A stretch of 64,000 bases of DNA, taken from Kiloniellales bacterium (GTDB lineage Bacteria; Pseudomonadota; Alphaproteobacteria; Kiloniellales; JAKSBE01). The notes under the pieces were generated by a model. The model searched no databases. It had not been told where the DNA came from and was given only the letters and a program-made list of their open reading frames with translations. Position numbers and translations under genes: made by a program. Below are positions 34,821-44,539 of the stretch, one piece after another (the first letter of the stretch is position 1; each line of letters starts with the position of its first letter). The stretch covers positions 1-64,000 of the forward strand of contig JASJBF010000055.1 in NCBI GenBank assembly GCA_030066685.1, written 5' to 3'.

Positions 34821-36024
34821 AGTCTCGCTCGGCATCGGCCCTTGGCAGCTCGGCGCCGGCCTGCTGCTCGCGCTCGCGCTGATCTGGCTCTGGTACAGCC
34901 TGTCGGTCGAGGCCCGACGGCCGGCCTCGACCGACATCGTCCTAGTCGAGGAAGCGGCCCCGCCCGCCGCCGGCCCGGCGGCCCTGCCCGCCGTCGACGA
35001 CGCCGGCCCCCGGCTGCGCCTGGGCTTCGCCGGCGACATCATGCAACACCGGGCCCAGGCCGACGACGATTTCGCTGCCTCTTACGCCGGGATCGCGCCG
35101 ATCCTCCGGGGCTTCGACCTCGCCTTGGGCAACCTCGAGTTTCCGGTCCACCCGGGGCGTCCCCTCGGGCCACCACCGAACTCCGTCCAGTTCAATGGGT
35201 CGCCGGCGCATCTCGACGCCCTGGCCGGCGCCGGCTTCGACCTGCTCAGCCAGGCCAACAACCATGTCTTCGACCAGGGCCTCGAAGGCGCCCTCCGGAC
35301 GAGGGCCGAACTGGAAGCGCGCGGCTTGATCGGGCTCGGCGTCGGGGCCTCGCCAGCCGAGATCGGCCCTCGAGTCGTCGAGGTGAAGGGCGTCCGCCTG
35401 GCCTTTGTCGCCTATACCTTCCCGCCCAACTACTACGAGGACAAAACCGGGAAGCCGAGCTATTGGGCGCGGGACTGGCCGATCCATGCCCTCAACTTCG
35501 AGGACTGGACCGGTCCCTATCGGGCCCAGGGCCAAAGCCTCTTTGCGGAGCACGTCGCGGCGGCGCAGGCCCAGGGTGCCGAGATGCTGATCGCCCTGGT
35601 GCACTGGGGGCGGGAATGGCACTACCAGCCCAGCGCCGACCAGCGCCGCGCCGCGCATGACATGATCGAGGCCGGCATCGGCCTCGTCGTCGGCAGCCAA
35701 TCCCACGTCCTCGGGCCACCGGAGGTCTACCGCGACGGCCTCATCGCCTACAGCCTTGGCAACCTCAACTCCGACTTCGTGCCGGCCGAGGTGCGCCTGG
35801 GCGCTCTGCTGGAAGTGACCCTCACCAGGCGGCGAGACCGCCTCGCGCTCACCGGCTTCCGCTACCTGCCCGTGGTCTCCGAACGCGAGGGCCACCGCGT
35901 GACGTTGCTGGAGGACGCGGCGGCGCCGGAAGCGGGCGAGCTGCGGCGCCTGGCCGCAAGGATCCTGGGGCCGGCGGCCGGGGTCGGCGGCGAGCAGACC
36001 GCCGCCGCGCCCGGAGCACGATGA
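34810..36024 (+). CDS. CapA-family protein, membrane-anchored
   Basis: 404 aa metallophosphatase-fold protein related to PgsA/CapA. It has an N-terminal anchor (about 10-30) and then the CapA motifs: GDIMQHRA, LGNLEFPV, NNHVFDQG, HWGREWHYQP, and SQSHVLGPPEV with AYSLGN. CapA proteins take part in poly-gamma-glutamate or related capsule production, but no ligase (capB) is adjacent. The start is TTG at 34810: AAGGGGG lies 6-7 nt upstream and the start overlaps the previous gene. The 3' end runs into a hairpin. Confidence 0.82.
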   Translation: MAAKVSLGIGPWQLGAGLLLALALIWLWYSLSVEARRPASTDIVLVEEAAPPAAGPAALPAVDDAGPRLRLGFAGDIMQHRAQADDDFAASYAGIAPILRGFDLALGNLEFPVHPGRPLGPPPNSVQFNGSPAHLDALAGAGFDLLSQANNHVFDQGLEGALRTRAELEARGLIGLGVGASPAEIGPRVVEVKGVRLAFVAYTFPPNYYEDKTGKPSYWARDWPIHALNFEDWTGPYRAQGQSLFAEHVAAAQAQGAEMLIALVHWGREWHYQPSADQRRAAHDMIEAGIGLVVGSQSHVLGPPEVYRDGLIAYSLGNLNSDFVPAEVRLGALLEVTLTRRRDRLALTGFRYLPVVSEREGHRVTLLEDAAAPEAGELRRLAARILGPAAGVGGEQTAAAPGAR

Positions 36025-36062
36025 CATAAGGTCGAATCGGCCTCACGTCCGAATCGTGCTCC
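36013..36062 (+). other. Hairpin at the 3' end of the CapA-like gene
   Basis: GGAGCACGAT (36013-36022) and ATCGTGCTCC (36053-36062) pair perfectly; an inner AGGTCGA/TCGGCCT pair adds to the stem. It begins inside the last codons. No T-run follows, so it is a processing or stability element, or a relative of the palindromes near 5957. It opens the 323 bp gene-free stretch 36025-36347. Confidence 0.5.
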
Positions 36063-36120
36063 TAAATGTTGAAGTGGGGCGGGATCTTGAAAGAGTCCCG
36101 TGCCCTTGCCTTGAGGTCAT

Positions 36121-36165
36121 CCTTCGACAGGGGGTGCTGCCCGGCGCTACGCGCCCCGTCGAAGG
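36121..36165. repeat. Inverted repeat CCTTCGAC...GTCGAAGG
   Basis: CCTTCGAC (36121-36128) and GTCGAAGG (36158-36165), with inner GGGG/CCCC also able to pair. It resembles dispersed intergenic palindromes of high-GC bacteria; only this copy is seen in the window. Confidence 0.4.
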
Positions 36166-36201
36166 GCGAGGGTGGCCGTTCGCAGTTCTTCAACAACCTG
36201 C

Positions 36202-36272
36202 TAGAAGATTGACTGGCCGCCGTTGCCCTGTTGGTAGTCGACGTCGAGCAACGCCACCCGCCCTACCCCGAC
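36202..36272 (-). pseudogene. Fragment of the neighbouring deacetylase gene
   Basis: The minus strand reads VALLDVDYQQGNGGQSIF and then a stop. The intact gene at 37127-38158 reads VALLDVDYHHGNGTQSIF at its active site. The DNA aligns without gaps to 37536-37606, including 19 identical bases in a row. The two catalytic histidines are changed to Gln, so this is a dead 71 bp fragment. It lies on the other side of the lysE gene. Confidence 0.7.
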
Positions 36273-36347
36273 GGCCGGCACAGCGGGAAGACTGCCGGCC
36301 GTAAAGGACATCGAACGATCGCGTTTTAGCTCGAACCGGAGCCCCAG

Positions 36348-36977
36348 ATGCCCACCCTCGACCACCTGATCCCCTTCCTCCTCGCCACCCTGGTCTTCGC
36401 GGTCATGCCGGGGCCCGCGGTCCTCTACACCGCAGCCCAGACCCTGGCGCGCGGGCGGCGGGGCGGCTTCCTGGCGGCGCTGGGCATCCACCTCGGCGGC
36501 TTCGCCCATGTGATCGCCGCCGCGGCCGGGCTCTCGGCGGTCTTCAAGCTGGTGCCGGAGGCCTATGCCGCGGTGAAGCTCGCCGGCGCGCTCTACCTGG
36601 TCTGGCTCGGCATCGGGATCATCCGGGGCGGGCGGGACCGGAGCGATCTGCCACAGGTCCGCGACAAGCGGGCGCGGCGGGCCTTCCTGGAGAGCGTCGT
36701 CGTGGAGGTCTTGAACCCCAAGGCCGCGATCTTCTACATCGCCTTCCTGCCGCAGTTCGTCGACCCGGCCGCGGCGGCGCCGGTCTGGCTGCAGTTCCTG
36801 GTCCTAGGCGTGATCGTCAACCTGGCCTTCAGTGCCATGGATGTGGTCACGGTCCTCTTGACCTCGACCATGCTGCGCCGCGTCCGCGACAGCGGCCTGG
36901 GCGAAAAGATCCTCCGCTGGCTCGGCGGCTCGATCCTGATCGGCCTCGGCGCAAGACTGGCGGTCTCGGAGCGGTGA
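36348..36977 (+). CDS. LysE/RhtB-family amino-acid exporter
   Basis: 209 aa with six predicted helices. The N-terminal signature FAVMPGPAVLYTAAQTLARG and the GALYLVWLGIGIIRGG segment identify the LysE/RhtB family, which exports amino acids and related small molecules. The family does not reveal the substrate. It lies between a dead fragment of the deacetylase gene and the intact gene, and is followed by a dispersed repeat. Confidence 0.88.
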   Translation: MPTLDHLIPFLLATLVFAVMPGPAVLYTAAQTLARGRRGGFLAALGIHLGGFAHVIAAAAGLSAVFKLVPEAYAAVKLAGALYLVWLGIGIIRGGRDRSDLPQVRDKRARRAFLESVVVEVLNPKAAIFYIAFLPQFVDPAAAAPVWLQFLVLGVIVNLAFSAMDVVTVLLTSTMLRRVRDSGLGEKILRWLGGSILIGLGARLAVSER

Positions 36978-37000
36978 GCGACCCAACCGACCCTCCCACA

Positions 37001-37104
37001 TGTCATTGCCGGGGCGCGTACGCGCGGCGCTTCGCGCGACCCGGCAATCCATGGTGCCGCTGCTCGATGAATGCCCGGATCAAGTCCGGGCATGACAGCG
37101 AGAG
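37001..37104. repeat. Dispersed alphaproteobacterial-type repeat, copy 1
   Basis: Two inverted units in series: TGTCATTGCCGG ... CCGGCAATCCA, then ATGCCCGGATCAAGTCCGGG(CAT), ending GACAGCGAGAG. The end and the GCCGGGTCAAGCCCGGC-like core recur at 38291-38329. It fills the gap between the convergent lysE and deacetylase genes. Confidence 0.7.
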
Positions 37105-37126
37105 AGTTACATCGGCAGCCGACCCT

Positions 37127-38158
<1,032 letters not shown>

Positions 38159-38240
38159 GCGGCCTTGTCTCCGCCCTTGGCCCTCGGTTCAGTGCTCATC
38201 CTTCGTCGGTGTCGCTTCAAGACGGCCCCACCCCCGCTTT

Positions 38241-38329
38241 CACCCTCGGGCTTGACCCGAGGGTCCATGGAAGCGGCGGTCCGGGTCCATCATGGATTGC
38301 CGGGTCAAGCCCGGCAATGACAGCGAGAG
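38241..38329. repeat. Dispersed alphaproteobacterial-type repeat, copy 2
   Basis: CCCTCGGGCTTGACCCGAGGG (about 38243-38263) forms one stem; ATTGCCGGGTCAAGCCCGGC (38295-38314) then AATGACAGCGAGAG forms the second and matches the end of copy 1 at 37071-37104. It lies in the 273 bp gap before the binding-protein gene's 3' end. Together the copies bracket the deacetylase gene. Confidence 0.7.
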
Positions 38330-38431
38330 GCGGAGACGTCCGAGCGAATCCCCCACGACGTCCCGACTCGTGCTTGCAAGCGGGCCGTTGCTTTGATGAC
38401 AGGGGCGGCCCGCCTGCCGCCCCCCGCGCCG

Positions 38432-39469
38432 TCACTGCTTCAGCTTGGTCCAGACCCGGTCCTGGAGCTGCAGGGCCTTCTTGGAGCAGGTCTGGCTGAA
38501 CATGGCCTTGATGTCGGCCGGCGGGTTGACCTCGGGCGCGGCCTTGAGCTCCTCGGTCATATACTTGCTGCTGCCGGCGATGCCGTTGGAATAGCCGGCG
38601 AAGTTCGACTGGATGGCGGCGTTCTGCGGCTCCAGCATGAAGGCGACGAACTTCAGCGCGTTGTCCCGGTTCTTGGCGCCGACCGGCACCGCGACGCTGT
38701 CGAACCAGGTGACCACGCCCTCCTTGGGATAGGCGTAGCGCAGCGAGGCCTTCTCCTTGCGCGCCCGCTGGGAATAGCCGTTCCAGTTGGTGTGGATCGC
38801 CGTGTCGCCGGAGACCAGGCGCTCGAGGATGCCGTCGGAGTTGTAGACCTTGACGTGGGGCTTCTGCGCCTGCAGCAGGGCCAAGACCTTCTGCATGTCC
38901 TCGGCGCTCTCACTACAAAACGGGACTCCCAGATAGATCTGCGCCATGGGGAAGAGATCATCCGGGGCATTGAACATGCCGATCCTGCCCTGCAGCTCGG
39001 CCGGCGGCTCGAAGAGCACCTTGTAGCTGTCGACCTCGCCGGTGTAGGCGCTGGTGTCGACGGTAAAGGAGGTCGTGCCCCACTGCCAGGGGATGGTGTA
39101 GGCGCCCTCTGGGTCCCATTCCGGCTTCTGCCAGCGCGCCTCGATGTTGGCGTAGCCGGGCAGCGCCGCGGCGTCGATCTTCTCCAGCAGGCCTTCCGTG
39201 ACGAGGATCTGCACGAAGTTGTGAGTCGGCACGACGATGTCGTAGCCGGTCGCGCCCGACTTCAGCTTGGCCAGCAGGGTCTCGTTGGAATCGTAGGTGT
39301 CGAGGGTGACCTTGACCCCGGTCTCCGTCTCGAACCTCTCGATCAGCTCCGGCGCGGTGTAGTCGGTCCAGTTGTAGATGAAGAGCTCGCCCTCGGCCTT
39401 GGCCGCCGGCGCGGCACCCAAAGCCGCCGCCAGGGTGAGGCCGGCGAGCAGCGCCAATGTCCTGTTCAT
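38432..39469 (-). CDS. Polyamine ABC transporter periplasmic binding protein (PotD/PotF type)
   Basis: 345 aa with a Sec signal (MNRTLALLAGLTLAAALG, ending AAKAEG) and then the family opening LFIYNWTDYTAPELIERFE and the ligand-binding TIPWQWGTTSFTVDTS region. This group binds spermidine or putrescine; I cannot decide which. It is the last gene of a compact importer operon (ATPase, permease, permease, binding protein, all minus strand), 31 bp after the second permease. Confidence 0.9.
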   Translation of the reverse strand: MNRTLALLAGLTLAAALGAAPAAKAEGELFIYNWTDYTAPELIERFETETGVKVTLDTYDSNETLLAKLKSGATGYDIVVPTHNFVQILVTEGLLEKIDAAALPGYANIEARWQKPEWDPEGAYTIPWQWGTTSFTVDTSAYTGEVDSYKVLFEPPAELQGRIGMFNAPDDLFPMAQIYLGVPFCSESAEDMQKVLALLQAQKPHVKVYNSDGILERLVSGDTAIHTNWNGYSQRARKEKASLRYAYPKEGVVTWFDSVAVPVGAKNRDNALKFVAFMLEPQNAAIQSNFAGYSNGIAGSSKYMTEELKAAPEVNPPADIKAMFSQTCSKKALQLQDRVWTKLKQ

Positions 39470-39500
39470 GCCCGTATCCTCCCTGTTTTCTTGTCGTTGC

Positions 39501-40343
39501 TCAGCGCCGCCGCCCGACCAGGTAGGACAGCGAAACGAAAAGCACGGAGACCAGCAGCAGCACCGTCGAGACGGCGTTGACCTCCGGCGTGATCCCCATG
39601 CGCACCATACCGTAGATGTAGAGCGGCAGGGTCGTCGAGCCCGCCTCGGCGACCATCAGGGTGATGATGAAGTCGTCGATCGAGATGATGAAGGCCAGCA
39701 TCGCCCCCGAGAGCACGCCGGGCATCAAGAGCGGCAGGGTGACGTGGCGGAAGGTCTGCCATTCGCTCGCGTAGAGGTCCTGGGCGGCCTGCTCCAGGGT
39801 CGTGTCCATGCCCTGCAGCCGGGCGCGGATCGGCAGGAAGGCGAAGGGGATGCAGAACACGCTGTGGGCGATGATGACGTTGCCCAGCCCCAGCGAAAGG
39901 CCGATGGCGGCGAAGAAGGACAGGGTCGCGACCGCGGTCACGATCTCCGGCACCACCAGCGGCAGGGTCAGCACGGCGTAGGCCGCCGTTCGGCCGCGGA
40001 AGCGCCCGCCGCGGGCCAAGGCCAGGGCGGCGCAGGTCGCCAGCACCGTCGCGATGGCGGTCGCCACGGTGGCGACGGTCAGGCTGTTGAGGGCGGCGCG
40101 CTGGATATCGTCGTTGGCGAAGGCGCGCAGGTACCACTCCAGGCTGAAGCCGGCCCAGATCGTCGCCGAACGCCCGGCGTTGAAGGAGAAGACCACCAGG
40201 ATCGCGATCGGCGCGTAGAGGTAGAGGAAGAAGACCAGGGTCGTCGCGCCGAAGCCGGGAAAGCGCCCGACCGCGAAGCCGCGGCGGGAAGGCGTGACCG
40301 GCGCCGCGGCGGTCTCCCGCGCGCCTTCGGCCAGCGCCGTCAC
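39501..40343 (-). CDS. Polyamine ABC transporter permease (PotC/PotI type)
   Basis: 280 aa with six helices and the EAA loop LEQAAQDLYASEWQTFRHVT. The start is GTG at 40343, which overlaps the stop of the preceding permease by 4 nt (GTGA), so the two are translationally coupled. The frame remains open far upstream over the other permease and ATPase genes but that part is not coding. Confidence 0.88.
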   Translation of the reverse strand: MTALAEGARETAAAPVTPSRRGFAVGRFPGFGATTLVFFLYLYAPIAILVVFSFNAGRSATIWAGFSLEWYLRAFANDDIQRAALNSLTVATVATAIATVLATCAALALARGGRFRGRTAAYAVLTLPLVVPEIVTAVATLSFFAAIGLSLGLGNVIIAHSVFCIPFAFLPIRARLQGMDTTLEQAAQDLYASEWQTFRHVTLPLLMPGVLSGAMLAFIISIDDFIITLMVAEAGSTTLPLYIYGMVRMGITPEVNAVSTVLLLVSVLFVSLSYLVGRRR

Positions 40344-41236
40344 TGTCCCGGCTCCGTCGCCGCGCGCCGCGCCGGCCCCAGCGCGTAGTAGGTCATGGCG
40401 GCGAGCACGGCGGCCATGAGGAAGAGCGCCGCCGCCGATCCGAAGGGCCAGTTGCGCGAGGAGGAGAACTGCATCTGGATCAGGCTGCCGATCATCAGCT
40501 TCTTGCCGCCGCCCAGCAGGTCGGGGGCGATGAAGGCGCCGACGCTGGGGATGAAGACCAGGATCGATCCGGCGACGATTCCCGGCAGGGCCAGGGGCAG
40601 GATGACCCGGCGCAGGACCTGGCGGCGGTTGGCGTAGAGGTCGTGGGCCGCCTCGACCAGGCGCAGGTCCAGCTTCTCGATGCTGGCGTAGATCGGCAGG
40701 ATCATGAAGGGGATGTAGGTGTAGACCAGCCCGAGCAGGATTGCCCCGTTCGTGTAGAGCAGGGTCATCGGCCGGTCGATGATCCCGGCCGCCAGCAGCA
40801 GGTTGTTGACCAAGCCGTGGTCGCGGAGGATCAGGATCCAGCAGAAGGTCCGGATCAGCAGATTGGTCCAGAAGGGAATCGTGACCAAGAAGACCAGCAG
40901 GTTGCGCCGGGCCTCGGGCTGGGTCGCCATGTAGTAGGCGACCGGGAAGCCGATCAGGAGGCTCAGCAGCATCGCCGCCGCCGCCAGCAGGATCGAGCGG
41001 CCGAAGATCACCAGGTAGGCGGGATTGAAGACCAGGCTGTCGTCGAGGTCGCGCTCGAAGAAGAACTGGACGTAGGCCTCGGCCGAGACGCGCGGCTCGA
41101 CCCCGCCGTAGGGATCGGCCTCGAGGACGGAATAGACCGCGATGATGCCGATCGGCAGCAGCATGAAGACGCCGATCATGGCCAGCGCCGGCCCCAGGCC
41201 GAGCACCCGCCGCAGCCCTGATCGGGCCCGTGCCAT
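40340..41236 (-). CDS. Polyamine ABC transporter permease (PotB/PotH type)
   Basis: 298 aa, six helices, EAA loop VEAAHDLYANRRQVLRRVILP and the conserved GKKLMIGSLIQMQF segment of the PotB/PotH group. It starts in a TGATG junction with the ATPase stop and ends in a GTGA junction with the next permease. Part of the four-gene polyamine importer. Confidence 0.88.
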   Translation of the reverse strand: MARARSGLRRVLGLGPALAMIGVFMLLPIGIIAVYSVLEADPYGGVEPRVSAEAYVQFFFERDLDDSLVFNPAYLVIFGRSILLAAAAMLLSLLIGFPVAYYMATQPEARRNLLVFLVTIPFWTNLLIRTFCWILILRDHGLVNNLLLAAGIIDRPMTLLYTNGAILLGLVYTYIPFMILPIYASIEKLDLRLVEAAHDLYANRRQVLRRVILPLALPGIVAGSILVFIPSVGAFIAPDLLGGGKKLMIGSLIQMQFSSSRNWPFGSAAALFLMAAVLAAMTYYALGPARRAATEPGQ

Positions 41237-42333
41237 CAGTCGCGCAGGATCCTGAGCGCGGCGACCGGCAGGGCGACCGCGACCATGTCGCCGCGGGCGA
41301 AGGCCGCCGTGCCGTTCTCGCGGTTGCCGCCGCGCGCGACCAGGCGGCCGCCGCCGGCCAGGGCGATGTGATAGGAGGTCGTGGTGCCCTGGTAGATCTG
41401 CTCGCTGATCGTGCCGACAAAGGCGCCGTTGTCGCGGCCGTCGCGCGCCGCCGGAGTCAGGCCGATCTTCTCCGGCCGCAGGGCCAGGGTCACCTTCTCG
41501 CCCCGGGCGCCTTCGCCCGGGACCCGGAGCTGCTGCCCGCCCTCCAGCGCGCAGAGCAGGCTGCCCGCAGCGGCCTCGACGACCCGTGCCTCGAGGAAGT
41601 TGGACTCGCCGATGAAGTCGGCGACGAAGCGGTTGACCGGCGCCTCGTAGATCTCGTGGGGCGCGCCGACCTGCTGGACCCGGCCCGCCGACATCACGGC
41701 CAGGCGGTCCGACATGGTGATCGCCTCCTCCTGGTCGTGGGTCACGAAGACGAAGGTGATGCCGGTCTCGCGCTGCAGGCGCTTCAGCTCCAGCTGCATC
41801 TCCTTGCGCAGCTTGAAGTCCAGGGCCGAGAGCGGCTCGTCCAGCAGCAGCACCTTGGGATGGTTGGCCAGGGCCCGGGCCAGGGCGACCCTCTGCTGCT
41901 GGCCGCCGGAGAGCTGCGCCGTGCGCCGCCCGGCCAGGCCCTCGAGCTTGACCAGGGCCAGCATCTCGGCCACCGCCGCCTCGATCTCCGCCTTGGGCCG
42001 CTTGCGCATCGCCAGGCCGAAGCCGATGTTCTCGGCGACGCTGAGGTGCGGGAAGAGGGCGTAGTTCTGGAACACCGTGTTGACCGGCCGCTTGAAGGGC
42101 GGCAGCCCGCCGATCGCCTGGCCCTCCAGCAGGATCTCGCCGCGGTCCGGCTGCTCGAAACCGGCGATCAGGCGCAGCAGGGTGGTCTTGCCGCAGCCCG
42201 ACGGCCCCAGAAGGGTGAAAAACTCGTTCTGCCGAATTCCGGCCGAGACCTCTTCGAGCGCAACCACCCGCTCGCCGCCGCTTCCGAAGACCTTGGTCGC
42301 GGCCCGCACCTCTACGGCGATTCCCTGCGCCAC
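41236..42333 (-). CDS. Polyamine ABC transporter ATP-binding protein (PotA/PotG type)
   Basis: 365 aa. Walker A GPSGCGKTT, signature LSGGQQQRVALARAL, Walker B VLLLDEPLSALDFKLR, H-loop FVTHDQEEA, plus a C-terminal TOBE domain (GEKVTLALRPEKIGLTP). I place the start at GTG 42333, which has GGGAGGG 8 nt upstream; a longer frame from 42429 would add an Arg-rich tail with no family support. First gene of the operon; the promoter region is shared with the divergent amidohydrolase gene. Confidence 0.88.
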   Translation of the reverse strand: MAQGIAVEVRAATKVFGSGGERVVALEEVSAGIRQNEFFTLLGPSGCGKTTLLRLIAGFEQPDRGEILLEGQAIGGLPPFKRPVNTVFQNYALFPHLSVAENIGFGLAMRKRPKAEIEAAVAEMLALVKLEGLAGRRTAQLSGGQQQRVALARALANHPKVLLLDEPLSALDFKLRKEMQLELKRLQRETGITFVFVTHDQEEAITMSDRLAVMSAGRVQQVGAPHEIYEAPVNRFVADFIGESNFLEARVVEAAAGSLLCALEGGQQLRVPGEGARGEKVTLALRPEKIGLTPAARDGRDNGAFVGTISEQIYQGTTTSYHIALAGGGRLVARGGNRENGTAAFARGDMVAVALPVAALRILRD

Positions 42334-42503
42334 GCCTGCGACCCTCCCGCTCGCCCGCCCTGGCGCCTTGCCGGGTCGGGGCGACCTCGCCCGCCGAAGG
42401 TTATAGTCTCTTTGCGTCTTGCTCCGCACCGGCGGAGATCGGCATAGTGCCCCGCCCCAAGGTGGGCTGCAAGGAATGGCGAGCGCCGGGACCAGGGAGA
42501 GGG

Positions 42504-43304
42504 ATGACCGAGTTCAAGCTGCTGGATGACGACGAACCGCGACCGGTCACCGTCGAGCGGGAGGGCGGTGCCTCGCCCTTCGTGATCGCCGTCGACCACG
42601 CGAGCAACCGGATCCCGCGCCGCCTGGGAGACCTCGGGCTGTCGGAGGCCGAGCGCCGACGGCACATCGCCTGGGACATCGGTGCCGCCGAGGTCGCGCG
42701 CGGCCTCGCCGAGACGCTGGATGCGGCCTGCGTGCTGCAGAACTACTCGCGGCTGGTGGTCGACTGCAACCGCTCGCCCAACGTGACCGCCTCGGTGCCG
42801 GTGCTCAGCGAGGCGACGCCGATCCCCGGCAACCGGGACCTGACCTCGGCGGAGCTCCTCGCCCGGATCCGCGAGATCCTCGACCCCTACCAGGACCGCA
42901 TCGCCGACCTGCTGGACGCTCGCGATCTCACCAAGCGGCCCAGCGTGCTGGTCGCCCTGCACAGCTTCACGCCCAGCTTTCTGGGCGAGCCCCGGCCCTG
43001 GCACATCGGCATCTTGTACAACCGCGACGCCCGCCTGGCCCACGGCCTGATGGCCCTCCTGGCCGAACAGGGCGACCTTGTGGTCGGCGACAACCAGCCC
43101 TACGCGGTCTCGGACGAGACCGACTACACCATCCCGGTGCATGGCGAGCAGCGCGGCCTGATCCACGTTGAGATCGAGATCCGCCAGGATCTGGTCGCGG
43201 ACCCCGCGGGCCAGGCGGCCTGGGTCGAGCGCCTGGCCGACCTGCTGCCGCGGGCGCTGGACCGGGTGGTCGCGGACTACCGCAGCCCGGACAGAGCCTC
43301 GTGA
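42504..43304 (+). CDS. N-formylglutamate amidohydrolase-family protein
   Basis: 266 aa zinc amidohydrolase-like protein. Motifs: VIAVDHASNRIPRRLG near the N-terminus, NYSRLVVDCNRSP, LVALHSFTP and the late HVEIEIRQDLV. The family hydrolyses N-formylglutamate in histidine breakdown, but no hut genes are adjacent, and members next to transporters can act on other N-acyl substrates. ATG 42504 follows AGGGAGAGGG. It is divergent from the polyamine importer, so a related nitrogen-compound role is possible. Confidence 0.85.
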   Translation: MTEFKLLDDDEPRPVTVEREGGASPFVIAVDHASNRIPRRLGDLGLSEAERRRHIAWDIGAAEVARGLAETLDAACVLQNYSRLVVDCNRSPNVTASVPVLSEATPIPGNRDLTSAELLARIREILDPYQDRIADLLDARDLTKRPSVLVALHSFTPSFLGEPRPWHIGILYNRDARLAHGLMALLAEQGDLVVGDNQPYAVSDETDYTIPVHGEQRGLIHVEIEIRQDLVADPAGQAAWVERLADLLPRALDRVVADYRSPDRAS

Positions 43305-43352
43305 GAGTCGGGATACGGCCGAAGCGCGGCCAGGGTCACACTTTGCTGGAGA

Positions 43353-43901
43353 TCACCGAGCCAGCTCCAGATCGAGACGCATGCCCATCATGTCGAGCTC
43401 CAACTGGCCGATCAGCCAGGATTGCCGATAATCGCGATCGCGCATCTGATCGCTTTTCACCCGCTTCACCCGCTCTTCCGCAACCCTGATGTTCAATTCG
43501 TGCAGCGCCCGCATTTCCTTGTTCATTTCGAGATCGAGCTCCAGCCTTGCCACCTCCAGGCGTCCCTCGGCCTTCTCGACCAGCACGGCCTGAATATCCG
43601 GCTCTGCCTTGCTTTGCTCGGCCAAGAACGTACGCAACACGTTTCTCTTGTTCTCCAGCAGCTTGATCAGGATCGGCGAATAGACCCCGCCGCCGAAGGT
43701 CTTGTTGGCTTTATTGGCAAAGGCGAGCTGGGCCTCCAGCAGGTTCAGCTCGGCTTCCTCATAGCTCGTGTCTCGAAGCGTTTGCTCTTCCGGAGACTGA
43801 TTTTGCGCCAAGGCCCCATGCTGGCTCCAAAGAAGAGCCGAGTTGCCGCAAATCAGCCCAAGGACGAAGACGAGGATATAGGCGACGTGTTTGGCTCTCA
43901 T
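43353..43901 (-). CDS. Secreted or anchored coiled-coil protein, unknown
   Basis: 182 aa. An N-terminal hydrophobic segment (about 6-28, ending ALAQNQ) looks like a signal peptide with an AxA-type cleavage site. The rest is a long charged helix rich in Glu, Leu, Arg and Lys (LEVARLELDLEMNKEMRALH, RVAEERVKRVK), probably coiled-coil. I recognise no family. ATG 43901 follows AAGGGAG. The composition is less GC-biased than the neighbours. It lies alone between the amidohydrolase gene (convergent) and a 638 bp gap. Confidence 0.55.
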   Translation of the reverse strand: MRAKHVAYILVFVLGLICGNSALLWSQHGALAQNQSPEEQTLRDTSYEEAELNLLEAQLAFANKANKTFGGGVYSPILIKLLENKRNVLRTFLAEQSKAEPDIQAVLVEKAEGRLEVARLELDLEMNKEMRALHELNIRVAEERVKRVKSDQMRDRDYRQSWLIGQLELDMMGMRLDLELAR

Positions 43902-44539
43902 GGATCGACTCCCTTGCTCTGACGGGTCATGTTTTTGCGTTCCAAAAGGGGCTCTGCGCGGGCGGCGGCCGGCATCCACCGGTCCTGCAGGCTTCCGGTC
44001 GCGGGCGTGCTTCGCAGTCCGTCGCCCGATGCCCGGGCCGCGGCACCGGGCAGCCATCTATAAAAGAGCCTTGCGCAAGTGAGCCAGCACACCGCTTCCA
44101 TCGCGGCGACAGGTTTTCGTGCGTGATCCATGCCGTGCACCCCCCGCCCTGTTTACGCCGATCCCACTCTAGCGCAGCCATGGCAGGGACGCTTCTAGGT
44201 TTGCGCGGAAACTCTCCGTCGTGCCGATCACCGGCTGTCAGCCGACCTGAAGGGCAGTCTGTCCACAACAACCGCGAGACCGAGCGGCCTAGAACCGGCC
44301 CCGACAGGGAGGGCGAAGGCCCGGCTTGGCCCATCCGCGGCGTTCAGAGCTACAGCGACCAGGCCCGCCGAGGCCTCGGATACCGACCGCGCAGGGCCCC
44401 GCTGGCGATCAAGCACGCCCGGCGAAAGAAGGGCACCTTCGAGGTCGCCCCAATGGTCGGTGGAGCCGGCCTGGGCTTTCCAATGCCGAGGGTTGCCGCG
44501 TGCGTGCCGAAGGGGCGGCCGGTGGAGCCACCTCCCTTG
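43902..44539. other. Gene-free stretch of 638 bp
   Basis: I see no gene with coding character here on either strand; the open frames are short, lack ribosome sites and do not agree in codon bias. TTATAG on the minus strand near 44060 could be the -10 element for the coiled-coil protein. No strong hairpin or repeat stands out. Confidence 0.4.
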
